Assembly: GCF_002078875.1 (NCBI RefSeq)
Contig: NC_034412.1
Span: 33,123,103 to 33,187,102 of the forward strand
Length of the DNA stretch: 64,000 nucleotides
Source of the DNA: Numida meleagris
Taxonomy: Eukaryota; Chordata; Aves; Galliformes; Numididae
Direction: 5' to 3'
The position numbers and the translations under genes were made by a program. Each line of letters starts with the position of its first letter. Positions within the stretch are counted from its first letter, which is position 1. The notes below the pieces were generated by a model. The model worked only from the letters and a program-made list of their open reading frames with translations, ran no database searches and was not told the DNA's origin. This document shows positions 13,160 to 24,680 of the stretch, piece by piece.

Positions 13160-13595
13160 GAATCATAGAATGGTTTGACTCAGAAGGGACCTTTAAGATC
13201 ATCTATATATAAGCTATAAGCAGGGACACCTCCCACTAGACCAGGTTGCTCCAAGCCTCATCCAGCCTGGCCTTGAACTCTTCCAGGGAGAAGTCTTCCA
13301 CAACGACTCCAGGCAACCTGTTTCAGTGTTTTACCACCCTCACGGGAAAGAATTTCTTCCTAATATCTAGTCTAATTCTACCCTCTTCCAGTTTAGAACT
13401 GTTTCCCCTTGTTTTGTCTCTACGTGTCCATACAGAAAGTACCTCCCCAGATTTCCTGTAGGCCTCCTTCAGGTACTGGAAGGCCACTCTAAGGTCCTGC
13501 CAGAGCCTTCTCTTCCCCAGGCTGAAGAGTCCCAACTCTCTCAGCCTGTCCTCACAGGGGAGGTGCTCCAGACCACTGATCATCTTTGTGGGCCA
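13160..13595 (-). mobile_element. CR1 LINE, 3' ORF2 and UTR, antisense
   Basis: Begins with the complement of the CR1 3' end (agaatcatagaatgg) and runs through the antisense of the 3' UTR into the last part of ORF2. On the minus strand, 13583-13323 stays open for 86 codons and contains the motifs GLEHLPCEDRLRELGLFSLGKRR, shortened here to GLEHLPCEDRLRELGLFSL, and RTRGNSSKL-like and DIRKKFF segments that are typical of the C-terminal end of the CR1 reverse transcriptase protein. It is 5'-truncated, has no catalytic domain and is not a gene in its own right. Confidence 0.92.
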
Positions 13596-15284
13596 AAAAT
13601 ATTGTTAAGTATGAAATCTACCCAACAGGCAGAAGTATTTGTTTATTGTCAATTTAAAGTTAACTGAGTAAGCCAAAACTGCATTAATCTTTGTATACTC
13701 ACATTCACACAAAAAAAGAAGCCCTTGAATCTATCCTTACCTACAAACTTGGTATTTTGTACACTGAGTACTATCAAAGCAAGAAGTGAAACAAACAACA
13801 TCAAGAAATAATGAACAATTGGAGATCTTTTTAATCAAATCAGTTAATTTCAATTAATTATTTAACTTCATCCTTCAAATAACTTGAAACAATTGTTTCA
13901 GGAACACAGCTTTCACAGAACTCATTCTTGCTACCATTTTCTTTTCCTAAAGTACCTCAACATTAGACTTAAAGTTCACTTCTTTCCCCTTAGCTTTCCT
14001 CTTATTCTAGGTTGATAAAACCTAATGAGCTCAAAGGCAGTCAGATTATAGAATGCATTTTTGACATAAGGTATCTTCTTTAATAAAAGGCACTTTCATT
14101 ACCAACTCTGCATTCATTTTCCTTTCAAGTTGAGAAAGTAATTTTCATTTAAATGGGTACAGATTTTAATGGCAATCTCTAAAGCTTTACCAAATCTCCA
14201 TTGACCTGATAAATCTGGTCAAAAGTATCATAGCAATGAAGTCTAGAAGAGTGAGGAAATTAGCCTGGATTACACACTGAGATCAGAAAGAATATTTTTT
14301 TTTATGTTTTCTTAAACTTACCAGCAGAGATTTGATTTCTCCCCTCAGGTTAGTACAACTCAAGAGACTGGGTGATGGGTTATGGGTTATCAGAGACAAG
14401 GTTTCTAGCTCAAATAGGAAATAATGGTAGACAAAAGCTGCTTAGGTAATTGAATGTTTACGCCTGCAGCTGTATCTTGCTCATCCTTCATCAGACAGAT
14501 ATTATCTCAAGATAAAACCTCTTAGTGAACCATTTTCATAATTCAGAATCCATCTGCACTAAGAAGAAATGGGTATGTAATTGAAATATTTGTCATTAAC
14601 CTTGCTCTTCTTCTGGTAAAATTTCAAGATATTAGAGAAGGGAAAATGCTTTACAATTATTCAGTTACAAAACACCCCTTAATATCTGTTAAGAATAGAG
14701 TTAATACATGACATTAAGTCACTAGAGGATATTACCACAGAATAACTTGTTAATTTCAATGAAAATCAGAGCTAATTAAACCTTTCTGGAGCAAAATATA
14801 ATGTGTTTTGATCAAAAAGGTAAACATTTTTTCAGTTTTATTTATCTCTCCACCTAGCTTTATTCCAAACATTACTTATCTGATAGAAGCTCCAGGGGGA
14901 AATGAAGATATACATGGCTGAAATCTTTCTGTATCACACACTACAGCAACACTGCTTTTTTGAAATGCTTTACTGCTCTTTACATAAGCAGATAAACTCA
15001 CAGAAGCTGCCTAAAGCAAATTTTAAATGAACATTAAATACTTCCACACTTATAAACAGTGAAAACAGCCCACAAAGTCTGACTTATTAAAAGGAAAATA
15101 CAGATTTGTGGTTCTAGGGGTTCTTGCATAGAAATGTAACCCCCCAAAAATCCTAAGAACATCTCAAAGCAATAGCCTGTTTAAAAATGATGTTATATAC
15201 AGTTCACCACTTAATGACAGCTCAATTATGTAAACAGTAATACTACTGGAAGAAGTATTATAATTAAAAAACATATAAACATGG
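13596..15284. other. AT-rich non-coding stretch, no gene recognised
   Basis: No repeat, RNA gene or exon identified. Confidence 0.6.
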
Positions 15285-15822
15285 ACAGGTTGCTCTGAAG
15301 GTCATGTCTCCTATTTTATTATGTAAGCCCATGACAACAGAGACAGATGGTGGTGTATGGAAGTAGAGGCTGAACCTTACCATCAATATTCCATTACATT
15401 TTGTTGGCACACAACAGATGGCAGTAAAGGAGCAGTCTAACAAAATGACATCTGACATGGAAATGCATGCAAAACCAAGTAGTGTCATTGAATTTCTCCA
15501 TGTGGAAAAAAATGGCACCCACTGACATTCATTGATGCTCGATGAACATTGGAGACCAAACAGTGGATGTGAGCACAATGAGGTGGTAGGTGGTGCATCT
15601 TATCAGCAGTGACAACAGGTTCCTTCTAGTGGTACATATTTGTATTAGTGCAGCATGCAGGCTCTTGTTCATCGCTGGCAGAAATGCATAGCTCGTGGTG
15701 GTGACTGCTGAACAACAGCATTTTGCAGCTGAGAATTTGTTCTATCAAACAGTGATACTGGGCTCTTTATCTGTTGTATTTTCCATGGAAATGCATAGAA
15801 GTCTTAATTTTGGTTTGACCTA
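15285..15822 (+). mobile_element. Galluhop-type mariner, internally deleted (second copy)
   Basis: 538 bp with degenerate inverted ends: acaggttgctctgaag on the left and aattttggtttgaccta on the right. The first 250 bp and last 250 bp match the copy at 274-818, with the same internal deletion joining the helix-turn-helix end of the transposase frame to the tail. The start of the frame (about 15456) is still followed by recognisable codons but it is broken. The ends are closer to the expected ttaggttgctcc form than those of the first copy. Non-autonomous and inactive. Confidence 0.82.
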
Positions 15823-16640
15823 CACATACGTAAGGATGATGATTTACTGGATAGCATTGTTTTGTTTCTTAAGTTTTTCTTAGAGAAAGTTTTGAATTGT
15901 GTTGGCAAAAATACATCTATATATATTTCCCTTCTTTTTTTTAATGGTGATTGTTTTTAAAACATTTCAACTGCCAAATAGTCTTTAAGGAAAAATAAGT
16001 TGGGAGCAAAAGATGAAAGAAAAATCGTGTCTACGTGGTGAGCTAATAACTGTATCTTATTCACGTAGATGTCTCTGATTGTACATAATTATTTTCTCCA
16101 TATTCCTAAAAGATGCTACAGTCAAGTCTCTAATTAGGTTGTATGAACACATTGGAACGAACAACATCAACCCCAGATCTCACTCAAACTAAATCAAATT
16201 CAAAGAAAGTGAAGGTTAGAAAATTATGTAGAACATATTAGGTAGAAGTTAAAAGGTGGTGGAAACTCAACTCTGATATTCCAGACTACAGTCCAATGCC
16301 TACTCATTGAGCCTGTTTAAATTTAAAGCAATTTGTCTTCCCTAATTTCAAAGAATCCTTCAGCTGCTTAAAACACACTGAAAACAAGAGAATTGAACAG
16401 CATTATACTGCTCTGAACACATTAAAATATTAGGCTTTAGTCTTAGTTCTGTGACAATTCATGCTTTCCAGCTTTAAGATTTCGTCACTTTATATTAATC
16501 AAGCCATAAAAATACAAATTAGCTCTCTAGTATAGAAAAACACTTTCTAAAATGATTTTAATAGCACTAAGTTCCCCATCTATGGAGTTTTAATTACATC
16601 TGTTTTATTCAACATTCTTGCTTGTGTTTATTTTTATTTA
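15823..16640. other. AT-rich non-coding stretch, no gene recognised
   Basis: No repeat or exon. An 8 bp inverted repeat, TCTACGTG at 16030-16037 and CACGTAGA at 16062-16069, flanks a 24-base spacer. Confidence 0.6.
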
Positions 16641-17302
16641 TTTCTTAAGTAAAAGCCCTACATACATAGAAATGGCATACGTGGAACAATATTGCTGTTC
16701 ATAGTACATGCGCTGCCCTACCAGCAAGTCAGGGCGACACCTTATTTTTGTTGTGAGGAACAGGACAACACATTTATCATTATAAAGGCCATAGTTTTGC
16801 CAAGCCATCTTTATTCCTCCACCTGGCAGATTGGTTGGTGAAGACAATAACTTCAGACAGCACTGCAACTTCCAAAAGATGCTCATTCCTGAGCTAATGA
16901 AGTGATATGTGAGCAGAGCACAGGTGGGTCTGAAAGGCAGTGGCAGCAGGGTAAGTAGCGGCCCAGAAAAATCCAGCAGAATGTGTTCAGAAAAGGTGAC
17001 AGAATTGGAGGAGGTGCAAAAGGTAAAAAGATGACAGCAAGTGTTTGTAACAAAAAATAATGGGGATATGCACAAAAGGAGAAAGCGGCAAAGTGAAGCA
17101 GGCAAAGCTTTCTCTACAGCAAATCCACACACCACAGATGTTGGTGGGAGTACAGAATTGGCAACAACATTTACAGGACATGCCCACTTCGATGCAAGAA
17201 GTCACAGGCAGTGTTCAGAAAGCTTTGATTTACATGAGGCTTGGAGGAACAAAGATGTACCCTGCTCCTGAGGAAAAGCATTAGGAAAGATCTGGAATGG
17301 CA
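16641..17302. other. Less AT-rich block of unknown origin
   Basis: This block has a visibly higher G+C content than its neighbours and stays open for 165 codons on the minus strand (17135-16638), the longest frame in the window apart from the CR1 frame. The frame is rich in Cys, Leu and Phe, has no motif I recognise, and overlaps two plus-strand frames (17041-17271 and 17060-17284). It ends exactly where a Galluhop 3' end begins. It could be part of a longer, diverged mobile element or an unrelated repeat; I do not recognise it and do not call it a gene. Confidence 0.4.
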
Positions 17303-17396
17303 GATTATTGCTCTATTAAATAGTGTTACTGTATTCTTCCACCTGCAATAGTTTCTAAGAAAATAAGTAGTAGGCATTACTTTTGGAGCAACCTAA
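17303..17396 (+). mobile_element. Galluhop-type mariner 3' end
   Basis: ttgctctattaaatagtgtt through ggcattacttttggagcaac and ending CCTAA is the right-hand end of the same mariner family, with the best-preserved terminal inverted repeat of the three copies. No matching left end was found upstream, so the copy is truncated or its 5' part is unrecognisable. Confidence 0.75.
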
Positions 17397-20300
17397 CTGC
17401 TTAAGTATATTGGGTATATAATACACAAAGAAAGTGGAGAATTAGAGAATTAAGCTGAGAAAATATTAGTCCATTGAAATAAAATAGCACATTTGTTAGA
17501 TGCACTATTTCAGTGTAATTAAGAGGCATTTTGAAATACCTACCCTGACACAGAAGATAACAGTGACCAGTTTTAGCACATGTTAGAGAAGGTGAAATAT
17601 CATTTTTATGAACTTGCCTGTCTTGCATTAACACTTCTCACCCAGTTATGTTCCAGTGAAGGAGAACTATTTTATATACCTCTTACTAAGAAGGTTTTCT
17701 TCACTCCATTTCTTTGCTCTACTCTTGCTGCTTTAAGGTCACTACCAGCTCTGGACAACAATTTTCAATAGCAGGTGTCCTAATCACCTTAATGGTACAA
17801 GATAAGCCTGAAATACCATCATGTGGGGTGTACAAGAGGAAAGGGATTTTTGGGATTATCTAGCTAGGATAATGCTGCAGGAGACACCACACTGCTGGGA
17901 AAAATGCACTGTTTCCTAACGCAGACAAGAGCTGCTCAAACTGTGCCCATTCAGCACTTTGAGAACTGTCTGCATAATAATGGATGCAGCTTGGTGAAAT
18001 TCCTAAAAGGTGGGGCATAAACACACACAAACCACTAATAACTGTCACATAGAATTGCCTCATCTTCTAGCAAAGAGAAGCTATTATAAGCACAGCAAAG
18101 AAGCGTTCTCTTTATATTTATGAACACCGTTTTATCAGGTTAAGCGTTAAAGAAGTGAAAGCTATCAGCTCTTCACACATCAAGGTCTCAACACACAGTA
18201 CTTCAGTGTTCAGTACTCACACACCATGCTCCGCAATCTCAGTTCATCTGTTAAGACACTATTTACATAGCAACTTAAAATGTTTATTCATAGGCACACG
18301 CTGTGTAAGTAATACTCTCAGACATGGACAATTCCCTGGTTAAATAAAACTACCTCATAGCTTGCTGAGCCTGCCACTGCATCAGTCATGCATATCTGTG
18401 TCAATCAAAGCAGGTCAAAGACCTGAGTTCATTCAGAGGTTCTGCCTTCCCACTTCACTTTGACTGACATCTCATTTGCAAGATATTTTTCACCTCGCCA
18501 ACATATCGAGATTACAAGTTACATTAGAGAATAAGAGACTTACAATTTGGATGCTAAAAATTAATAAAGAACCTGAAGGAGTGGGAGAAATTGGTGAGAA
18601 AGATGAACGCACTTAACACTTTCATTTCCTTTTAGTGCCGTGAAGCATGTTCATTTTCCTAGTGTTTTTAAAAGAAAACCTTATGAGAAAAATAACTTTA
18701 AGGAAAATATCAGTAGAATTAACTTACAAAATGTATTCAGAGTATCTTCTATGTAGTTTCGAAATGCTAAAGATTGGATATTGAAAGTAGGTTCTGACGA
18801 GTTAATTCACCAGAAGGTTTGTTTGTAGAGTTCAGTCACCTACTATTTTCCCTACGAAAAGGGCTTGTTTACATAACAAAAAGAACTTAAACCATGGCTA
18901 TATTGAGGACATCAGTTCAAGTCTGGCTCAAAGACTTGACAAAGTATCAGAAGACAGCCCTTGATTCTTGTCCTGCAATCAGCTAGAAAATCCCTCTTCT
19001 GCCTGAAGAGAAAGGCCTTCCTCTCTTATATTTGTTTACTCTCACCCGCCAGCATGATTCAGCCAGACCCTTGCAGATATTAACTCTTTAGGGTTCGTAT
19101 TTCTTCCACAAAACCCAGACTTTTACAGAAAGGAACAAGGAAAGGAGGTGCTGAGTTTACAACTGAGGTTTCACTAGTTTCGATCACCTCGATAGAAAAA
19201 GAAATCTCACTTTTTTTGGTAGTCATTTATGCCATTACAGCTTGGATGTGAAACAAGACAATTCTGATCTGATCGAATTTATTATCTCTTCTCACTCAAC
19301 TTGCACCAGCTAAGTGACTGCAGAAGGTCCAGGGCAATGACAGCCAGGCCCACTGGGCACTGATGCGTTTCTATAATCTCAGAAAGAGGATTAAGCAGTT
19401 GACCTTGCGGAGAAAAAGCTGCTCTTCCTGGTTTATTAACTCATTTAAAAAAAAATATTTTGATTTAGGCATAAAATCTGGTCAATTTAAAGTTTTTTCC
19501 TTTTCAGAATTGAACGGAAGGTGAGAGAGTTGTTAACAGCCAACCAGAATAAGTTGCAGTTGCCACTGAATATACTCAGTCACAAGTGTGGGAAATCTTT
19601 ATTAGTTATTTATTTTCATTCATTCTAGATATGCTCAGAATAAAAGTTGTTTCCAGAACAGCACAAGAGAACAAATGAAAGAAAGTTTCATTTGTTCAGA
19701 AAGCAAAGTTATTTAAGGAATTCCATCTACATTTATTTTTGCTCTGTAGAAAGGTTGCATCTTGCTGGTGGAGTTACTCTTGCGCATATAAAAGCATGGG
19801 TGATGGAATATGCTAGATCAAGTCTGAAAATACAGTATATTTACATAAACATACCAAAAAATGTGTGAACAAATCAACTCAACATTTTCCCATGAAATGA
19901 ATCAGTGTGGACATCTTTAGAAGAAAATAGTGAATTTCACTGGAAGTGATTATTTTTGTCTTTCCTAATGCAGTCTGTGATTGAAATATATTCACAGAAA
20001 CAGTTGATTTACTGCATAAACAAAGTGACTTGAATTCTGCATACTATGCTTTTGACAAATTTCACAACAATGAAGATTTGCACTACATTCGGAGGAGGTT
20101 AATTAATTATCGGTAGACAACTTCTACAGGCAAAGATACATGCTAAGAACTCCTCCCCCTTTGTCTGCTCACCTCTCCTCCAAACCATTGTTAAAAACAA
20201 ATGGAATGAGTAAATACAATAAAGTGTTTTAAAATAGAAATCGAAGGTTGAGTAGAAAAAAAGACGAAAGAAAGCCTTACCCAGTATGTGGTATGTTGCT

Positions 20301-20728
20301 GGAAGACTTAAGATGCACTCTGTGTTTTCCAGTAACCCACTATTTGAAGACAGGCATGATTACAAGAGGCTCAAATTATCAACGTCCTACAGACATAATA
20401 GCATCCATTTTTATCCCAATCCCACAGTTACAGTTCTGGTCTTTTAATTACTTAAAAAGTAGAAATTGATTAAATCAAATCACCTAACATAGTACTGCTT
20501 TAAACCACTGTAGCTTCCAGAACACTTAACAAATAAATAGGAAGGGGGAAGTGTAAAGATGGAAGAAAATAAGCAGCAAAACACTAAGTTGTTTAAAACA
20601 CAATCCTGACAAAACAACAAGTTTGTTTTTCATTATCTTTGATGTTGTAGCCAAGCCATTAATCCTCAAAGCAACACCCTTCTGAAACATTTTTCCCCTC
20701 ATCCTTACATGTTTATTCTATTTATCAG
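17397..20728. other. Non-coding stretch, no gene recognised
   Basis: No repeat, RNA gene or convincing exon identified. Small frames (17401-17634 -, 17860-18063 -, 19647-19868 +, 20248-20469 +) show no domain. The bases just before 20729 form a pyrimidine-rich tract ending in CAG, described with the next entry. Confidence 0.55.
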
Positions 20729-20796
20729 CCATGATAACGGAGAACACTGCAGCATGTCAGGATGATTATTGTATGAAGCTGTATGCTCTATATAAG
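20729..20796 (+). CDS. Possible isolated coding exon (22 codons), unidentified
   Basis: What is seen: a pyrimidine-rich tract (about 20690-20725, including ttttcccctcatcc) ends in TATCAG at 20728; the next 68 bases are open from an ATG at 20731 to a lysine codon at 20796; and GTACGT follows immediately, a strong 5' splice donor. The frame gives 22 residues starting MITENTAACQDDYC and ending in ALYK, with no in-frame stop and a clean codon boundary at the donor. This is what an internal or alternative first coding exon looks like. Against it: no other exon could be found in the window, the peptide is not one I recognise, and matches of this quality occur by chance in a 64 kb window. Treat it as a candidate only. 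Confidence 0.25.
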
Positions 20797-21355
20797 GTAC
20801 GTTCCTTTTAATTATTTAAAGTTTCCAAACTTGGACTGATTGCTTAGAACTCCTTTATGGAACAAAAACCAAAATGAAGAAACAAAAACACCACCTTGCA
20901 ACAATATTAAGTGACCAGAAATAACTTTGCAGAATTCCCAATAACTACAAAATCATCTAGTAAATATTCTCATTCAAATTATTTTTACTATTTCATCTAT
21001 CTTCATTGTCTTTCTCAAAAAACAATATAGGGAGAAATACAAAGAACTGCATGAAGAATGTAAAAGCATATATATTCATCACATCCTTTCTACAAAAGAA
21101 CATTAAAAACAAGAAAGTAAAAAAGAATTGTATCTTTTTTCTACACTTGCTAAGTATTGCAACTTTTAAATGACAGTGCATTAAATCCATGAATTTTTGA
21201 CTCCCAGTTCAGAAGCCCAGGCAAGAAGCAAGTAATATCTGCCTGCAAATTAAGTATTTAAGTCTCAGAAAATGCAGAGAGTGAAGGAGGAAAGAGCAAA
21301 ATATGGTTTCAAACAAAAAATAATGGACGTGGGTTAATGGGGCAAGGAAACCTAG
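20797..21355. other. AT-rich non-coding stretch
   Basis: No gene or repeat recognised between the exon candidate and the solo LTR. A frame at 20993-21190 (-) is rich in Phe and Lys and looks like AT-rich noise. Confidence 0.55.
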
Positions 21356-21796
21356 AAGTCGCTGATTGGGTGTTAGAACTGAACTGGAGACTACATCCTG
21401 AAGAAAAAAAAAAACAGTTGAAGCTTGATCACCCTCTTCAATCGTGCCAAGGTCAAGAGTATACAGTGAGGAAGAGATATGGCCTTCAGCCCCATGACCC
21501 CCGAAGACAACCACCACGAGGCATTAAGCATGCTCAAGGGGCATGATTAGGGTGGAGCGTATTATAATGATTTATTGGATTTAATTGTAATAGTCCCTCC
21601 CACCAATAGTCCCTCCCTCCCTCAAGAATGCTATGAACATGTATGCCTTTGATCTTTAAATATGGAAGTTTCCTGCCTTTTGATGTGCAAGCTAGGTAGG
21701 GAATACCCCGCTTGCACGTGGCATGTGAGCACAGCACCGTAATAAACATACCTGCGTTACAATCTTCCTGGTTGTAAAGTTTGTTTCTGCAAGTCG
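21356..21796 (+). mobile_element. Probable solo LTR flanked by a 6 bp repeat
   Basis: AAGTCG occurs at 21356-21361 and again at 21791-21796, enclosing 429 bp that begin CTGATTGGG and end GTTTCTGC. Near the right end there is AATAAA (21742-21747) followed by about 45 bp rich in G and T, the arrangement of an R-U5 segment, and a CACGTG-like site at about 21714. The body is more G+C-rich than its surroundings. The termini are one base off the canonical TG...CA, so either the first and last bases have mutated or the duplication is 5 bp with a shifted edge. An open frame of 69 codons (21337-21546) crosses the left edge and is not meaningful. The family is uncertain (class II or class III avian LTR). 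Confidence 0.6.
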
Positions 21797-22357
21797 TGAG
21801 AAAGCAGAGAGAATACCAACCCAAACAACAGCAATCAAACTTGCAAGAAAATAAAACTAGAACCCCAGAGAACATCAATCACATACTTGATCATCAGCCA
21901 AAAATAGCTTATCTTCTGTTACTCTGCCCCTCAGGCATTTACCTGGTATCTTTATCACAACTGATTCTCAAGTCCCACAGACAAACAAGATAGCCGATAC
22001 ATAGCAGCCAATAAACACATCCATTAGCTAAATAAAACCTCATATTCCTGCAATTCACTGCAAAGCCCTGGTAGCAGCTGCATCACATTTTCACCAGTTC
22101 ACTCCGCCCATCCTTCACAATGGGGCTTCAGCTGTCTTGCTATTATTATCTTGCATGCACATGAAGGTTCCCAGGTGCTATGCTCTCAGGTTTTTGAACT
22201 TTCTCTCCTGCCCACAGTAATAACCCAATTAGAAGTTGGTGTCTAATCTTTAAGACAGCTGATACCTGGGTTTATTTTCTATCACTGAAGAAACAAGAAT
22301 TTAACTTTATGACCTATTCCATTGTCTACACTCATTGTTCTCCTTCCAGGAAGGAAG
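21797..22357. other. Non-coding stretch, no gene recognised
   Basis: No repeat or exon identified. Confidence 0.55.
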
Positions 22358-22384
22358 GTCTTTCAGCATTTGATGCTGAAAGGC
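22358..22384. repeat. 10-12 bp inverted repeat with 3-base loop
   Basis: CTTTCAGCAT at 22360-22369 and ATGCTGAAAG at 22373-22382 are exact complements around TTG. The stem can grow by two pairs, one of them a G-T wobble. The preceding bases (ccttccaggaaggaagg) are themselves partly self-complementary. Confidence 0.85.
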
Positions 22385-24271
22385 TAAGCTGTCTCATCTT
22401 GCCTGCTTACTACCTGAAAAAATACCGGCCACTCAAGTATCAACATTGACTGCCAGTTGCTCTTCATAGAGAAACTCAGTATGAAGCTTTTTGCCACAGA
22501 ATGAACAGCATACTAACCTTAAAGACATCTCTTAGCCACTTCCAGAAGCACTGCATTTCTATTACATGAAATAGTTATTTTGCCCTTTTTTTTTTCCTCC
22601 TCTCTTGTCTACTGTCTTAGGCAACTTTTCAGACTTCCTTTATGATTTGCTGGACATGTGCAGTTTGTAAAATCAAAGGAGCACTTGCAGAACTACACAC
22701 ACAGCTTTACAAAAAGTTTCAAGTTCTATTTGCTTGTAGTGTGCTACATGCAGTAGTCAGCAACTCCTCTCAAAGCATCACAAAGAACACAAGGCTTCAG
22801 CAATAACTGATGCCTTTAAAGTGTACTCTTAACACACAAATAAAAGTATTCTGGGCAAAATATCAACCTAAATAACAAATAAAAGAGAGTAATATTGGAA
22901 CAATGTGAAGACCACATGCCTCAAGTGGAGCACATAGAACAGAGAACGTGCAGCATCCTTCCTTCTCTACAAAGAGACGAACAATCAATACAAACCATGA
23001 ATAAAGCAGAAATGAGTAAACTTTCAGGAGTGAAGGAAATATTTTAGAACAGACACCCTTCATTCAAGTAACAAAGGATTCACTATCACCAATCTGTGAA
23101 TGTTAATCATAGAATTACAATTAGTTTCCCATCCGCAGAAAATTTACTGTTAATGTCTTCCAATTTTTGATATGACAAAATGATTTCTTAGTTAAGTGTT
23201 TAGTCAGAGAATAGCAGAAATCTCTTTTATGTAAATGTTATTTGCAAGAAATAGTAGATGTAAGATGAAATCCAGCATGGGAATTGGGTTTTCAACCATT
23301 TTTCAGAAGTTCACAGTTCCAGAACAATGGCCCAGACTTCCACTCTTGTAGTCAATATCACCTCTAAAACATCATAAAGAACACATTGCTTCTGCACTAC
23401 CTGATACCTCATCACAAACAAATGTAGCACGTGGCATAAGTATTACTCACCTGCTACTTCTTTTCCTCTTCATCTCCAATAAATAAAATTATATTACTAA
23501 ACACATAGCCACAAGCAAATGTTGCTGTAGTTATATTTTCAGTGTAAGTTCTAAAGAACAATCATACCAAACACCAAACCCTGGAGATTCTCAAACCTTC
23601 AAGTTGAATTAAGAACATAAATCCACACAGGATAGGCCCCTGAGAAGAGAGTCACATAGATCTGTAGTGAAGTGTACCTGCCCCTGAGAGACCTTTACTG
23701 TCATTCTACAAACAACAGCAAAATAAATGAAAAATGAAAAAAGGGACTAGCCCAAACTCCACTGTGACATGCTGGCAACATCTCAGAATTTAATGGATGT
23801 AATTATAAAATAAATGAGATCACCTGTGCATGACTGTTGTAATTTTAACCTGCAGGTGGCTGGGCACCATACAGAACTTTACTCCTCCTAATAGAGGTGA
23901 CAAAGTACTTGAAACTCAAGAAGAATGAGAGTCATAAATTAGAAACACAGAAAATCACAAAGTCATGAAGAAGCTTTTGTTTATGAACCTCAAGATGCAA
24001 TAACATAATTTGTTCTGTAAAACCTCCTACTCCTAGCAAGCAGAGTTAAAGTTTTTAGTGTTGAAGCACTACATATGACAATTTTTCCCCTAGAAAAAGG
24101 CAAACACACTTAACAGTCCCTTTCTTTCACTTAAAAAGAATGATTAGAAATCATTTTTCTTTTCTCCAAGTCTGAAACAAGCTGAGAAAAATCGGTGTTG
24201 TTACCAAGACAACAAAAAAGATATCAAGATACCTTGTTAAGTTCATAAACAGATTTGTGTTTACAGTAACA
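22385..24271. other. Non-coding stretch with a diverged internal duplication
   Basis: No gene. Two segments about 590 bp apart, near 22755-22815 and 23345-23410, resemble each other (shared cores: catca.aaagaacaca and ctgat.cc), suggesting an old local duplication or two copies of an unnamed repeat. Confidence 0.45.
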
Positions 24272-24680
24272 CTCCAAGTCCTCTAATGACACCAAGCTGA
24301 GTGATGCAGTTGACATGCTGGAGGTAAGGAATACCATCCAGAGGGATCTTGACAGGCTTGAGATGTGAGCCTTTGTGAACAACGTGGTTAAACAAGACCA
24401 GGTATAAGGTTCTGTACCTCAGAAAGAACGATCCCAAACATGAATATAGGTGGGGCAACTATTGGATAGAGAACCGCTCTACAGAAAAAGACTTAGCTAT
24501 ATTAATCGAAGAAAAGCTCAATGAGAGCCAATAGTGTGTGCTTGCAGTCCAGAAATTCAACTGAAATCTGGTCTGCATCAATGGAAGCGTAGCTAGAAGA
24601 TCAAGGGAGCTGACTGTCTCCCTCTAATCTGCACTCACAAAACCCCACCTGCAGAACTGTGTGCAGGCCTGGGGCCTCCA
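24272..24680 (+). mobile_element. CR1 LINE, internal ORF2 fragment, sense
   Basis: Old, decayed CR1 copy read in the sense direction. It starts at the region coding the catalytic-core end of the reverse transcriptase (atgacaccaagctgagtg, the codons after the FADD motif), passes gatcttgacaggcttgag and aagaccaggtataaggttctg, and stops at ccccacctgcagaactgtgt gcaggcctgggg, the codons for a PxLQ.CVQxWG-like motif. It lacks both the 5' end and the CR1 3' terminus, so it is a fragment, with stops and frameshifts in every frame. Confidence 0.85.

Noticed and set aside
15264..15578. 104-codon minus-strand frame
   Set aside because: Antisense shadow of the Galluhop-type transposon.
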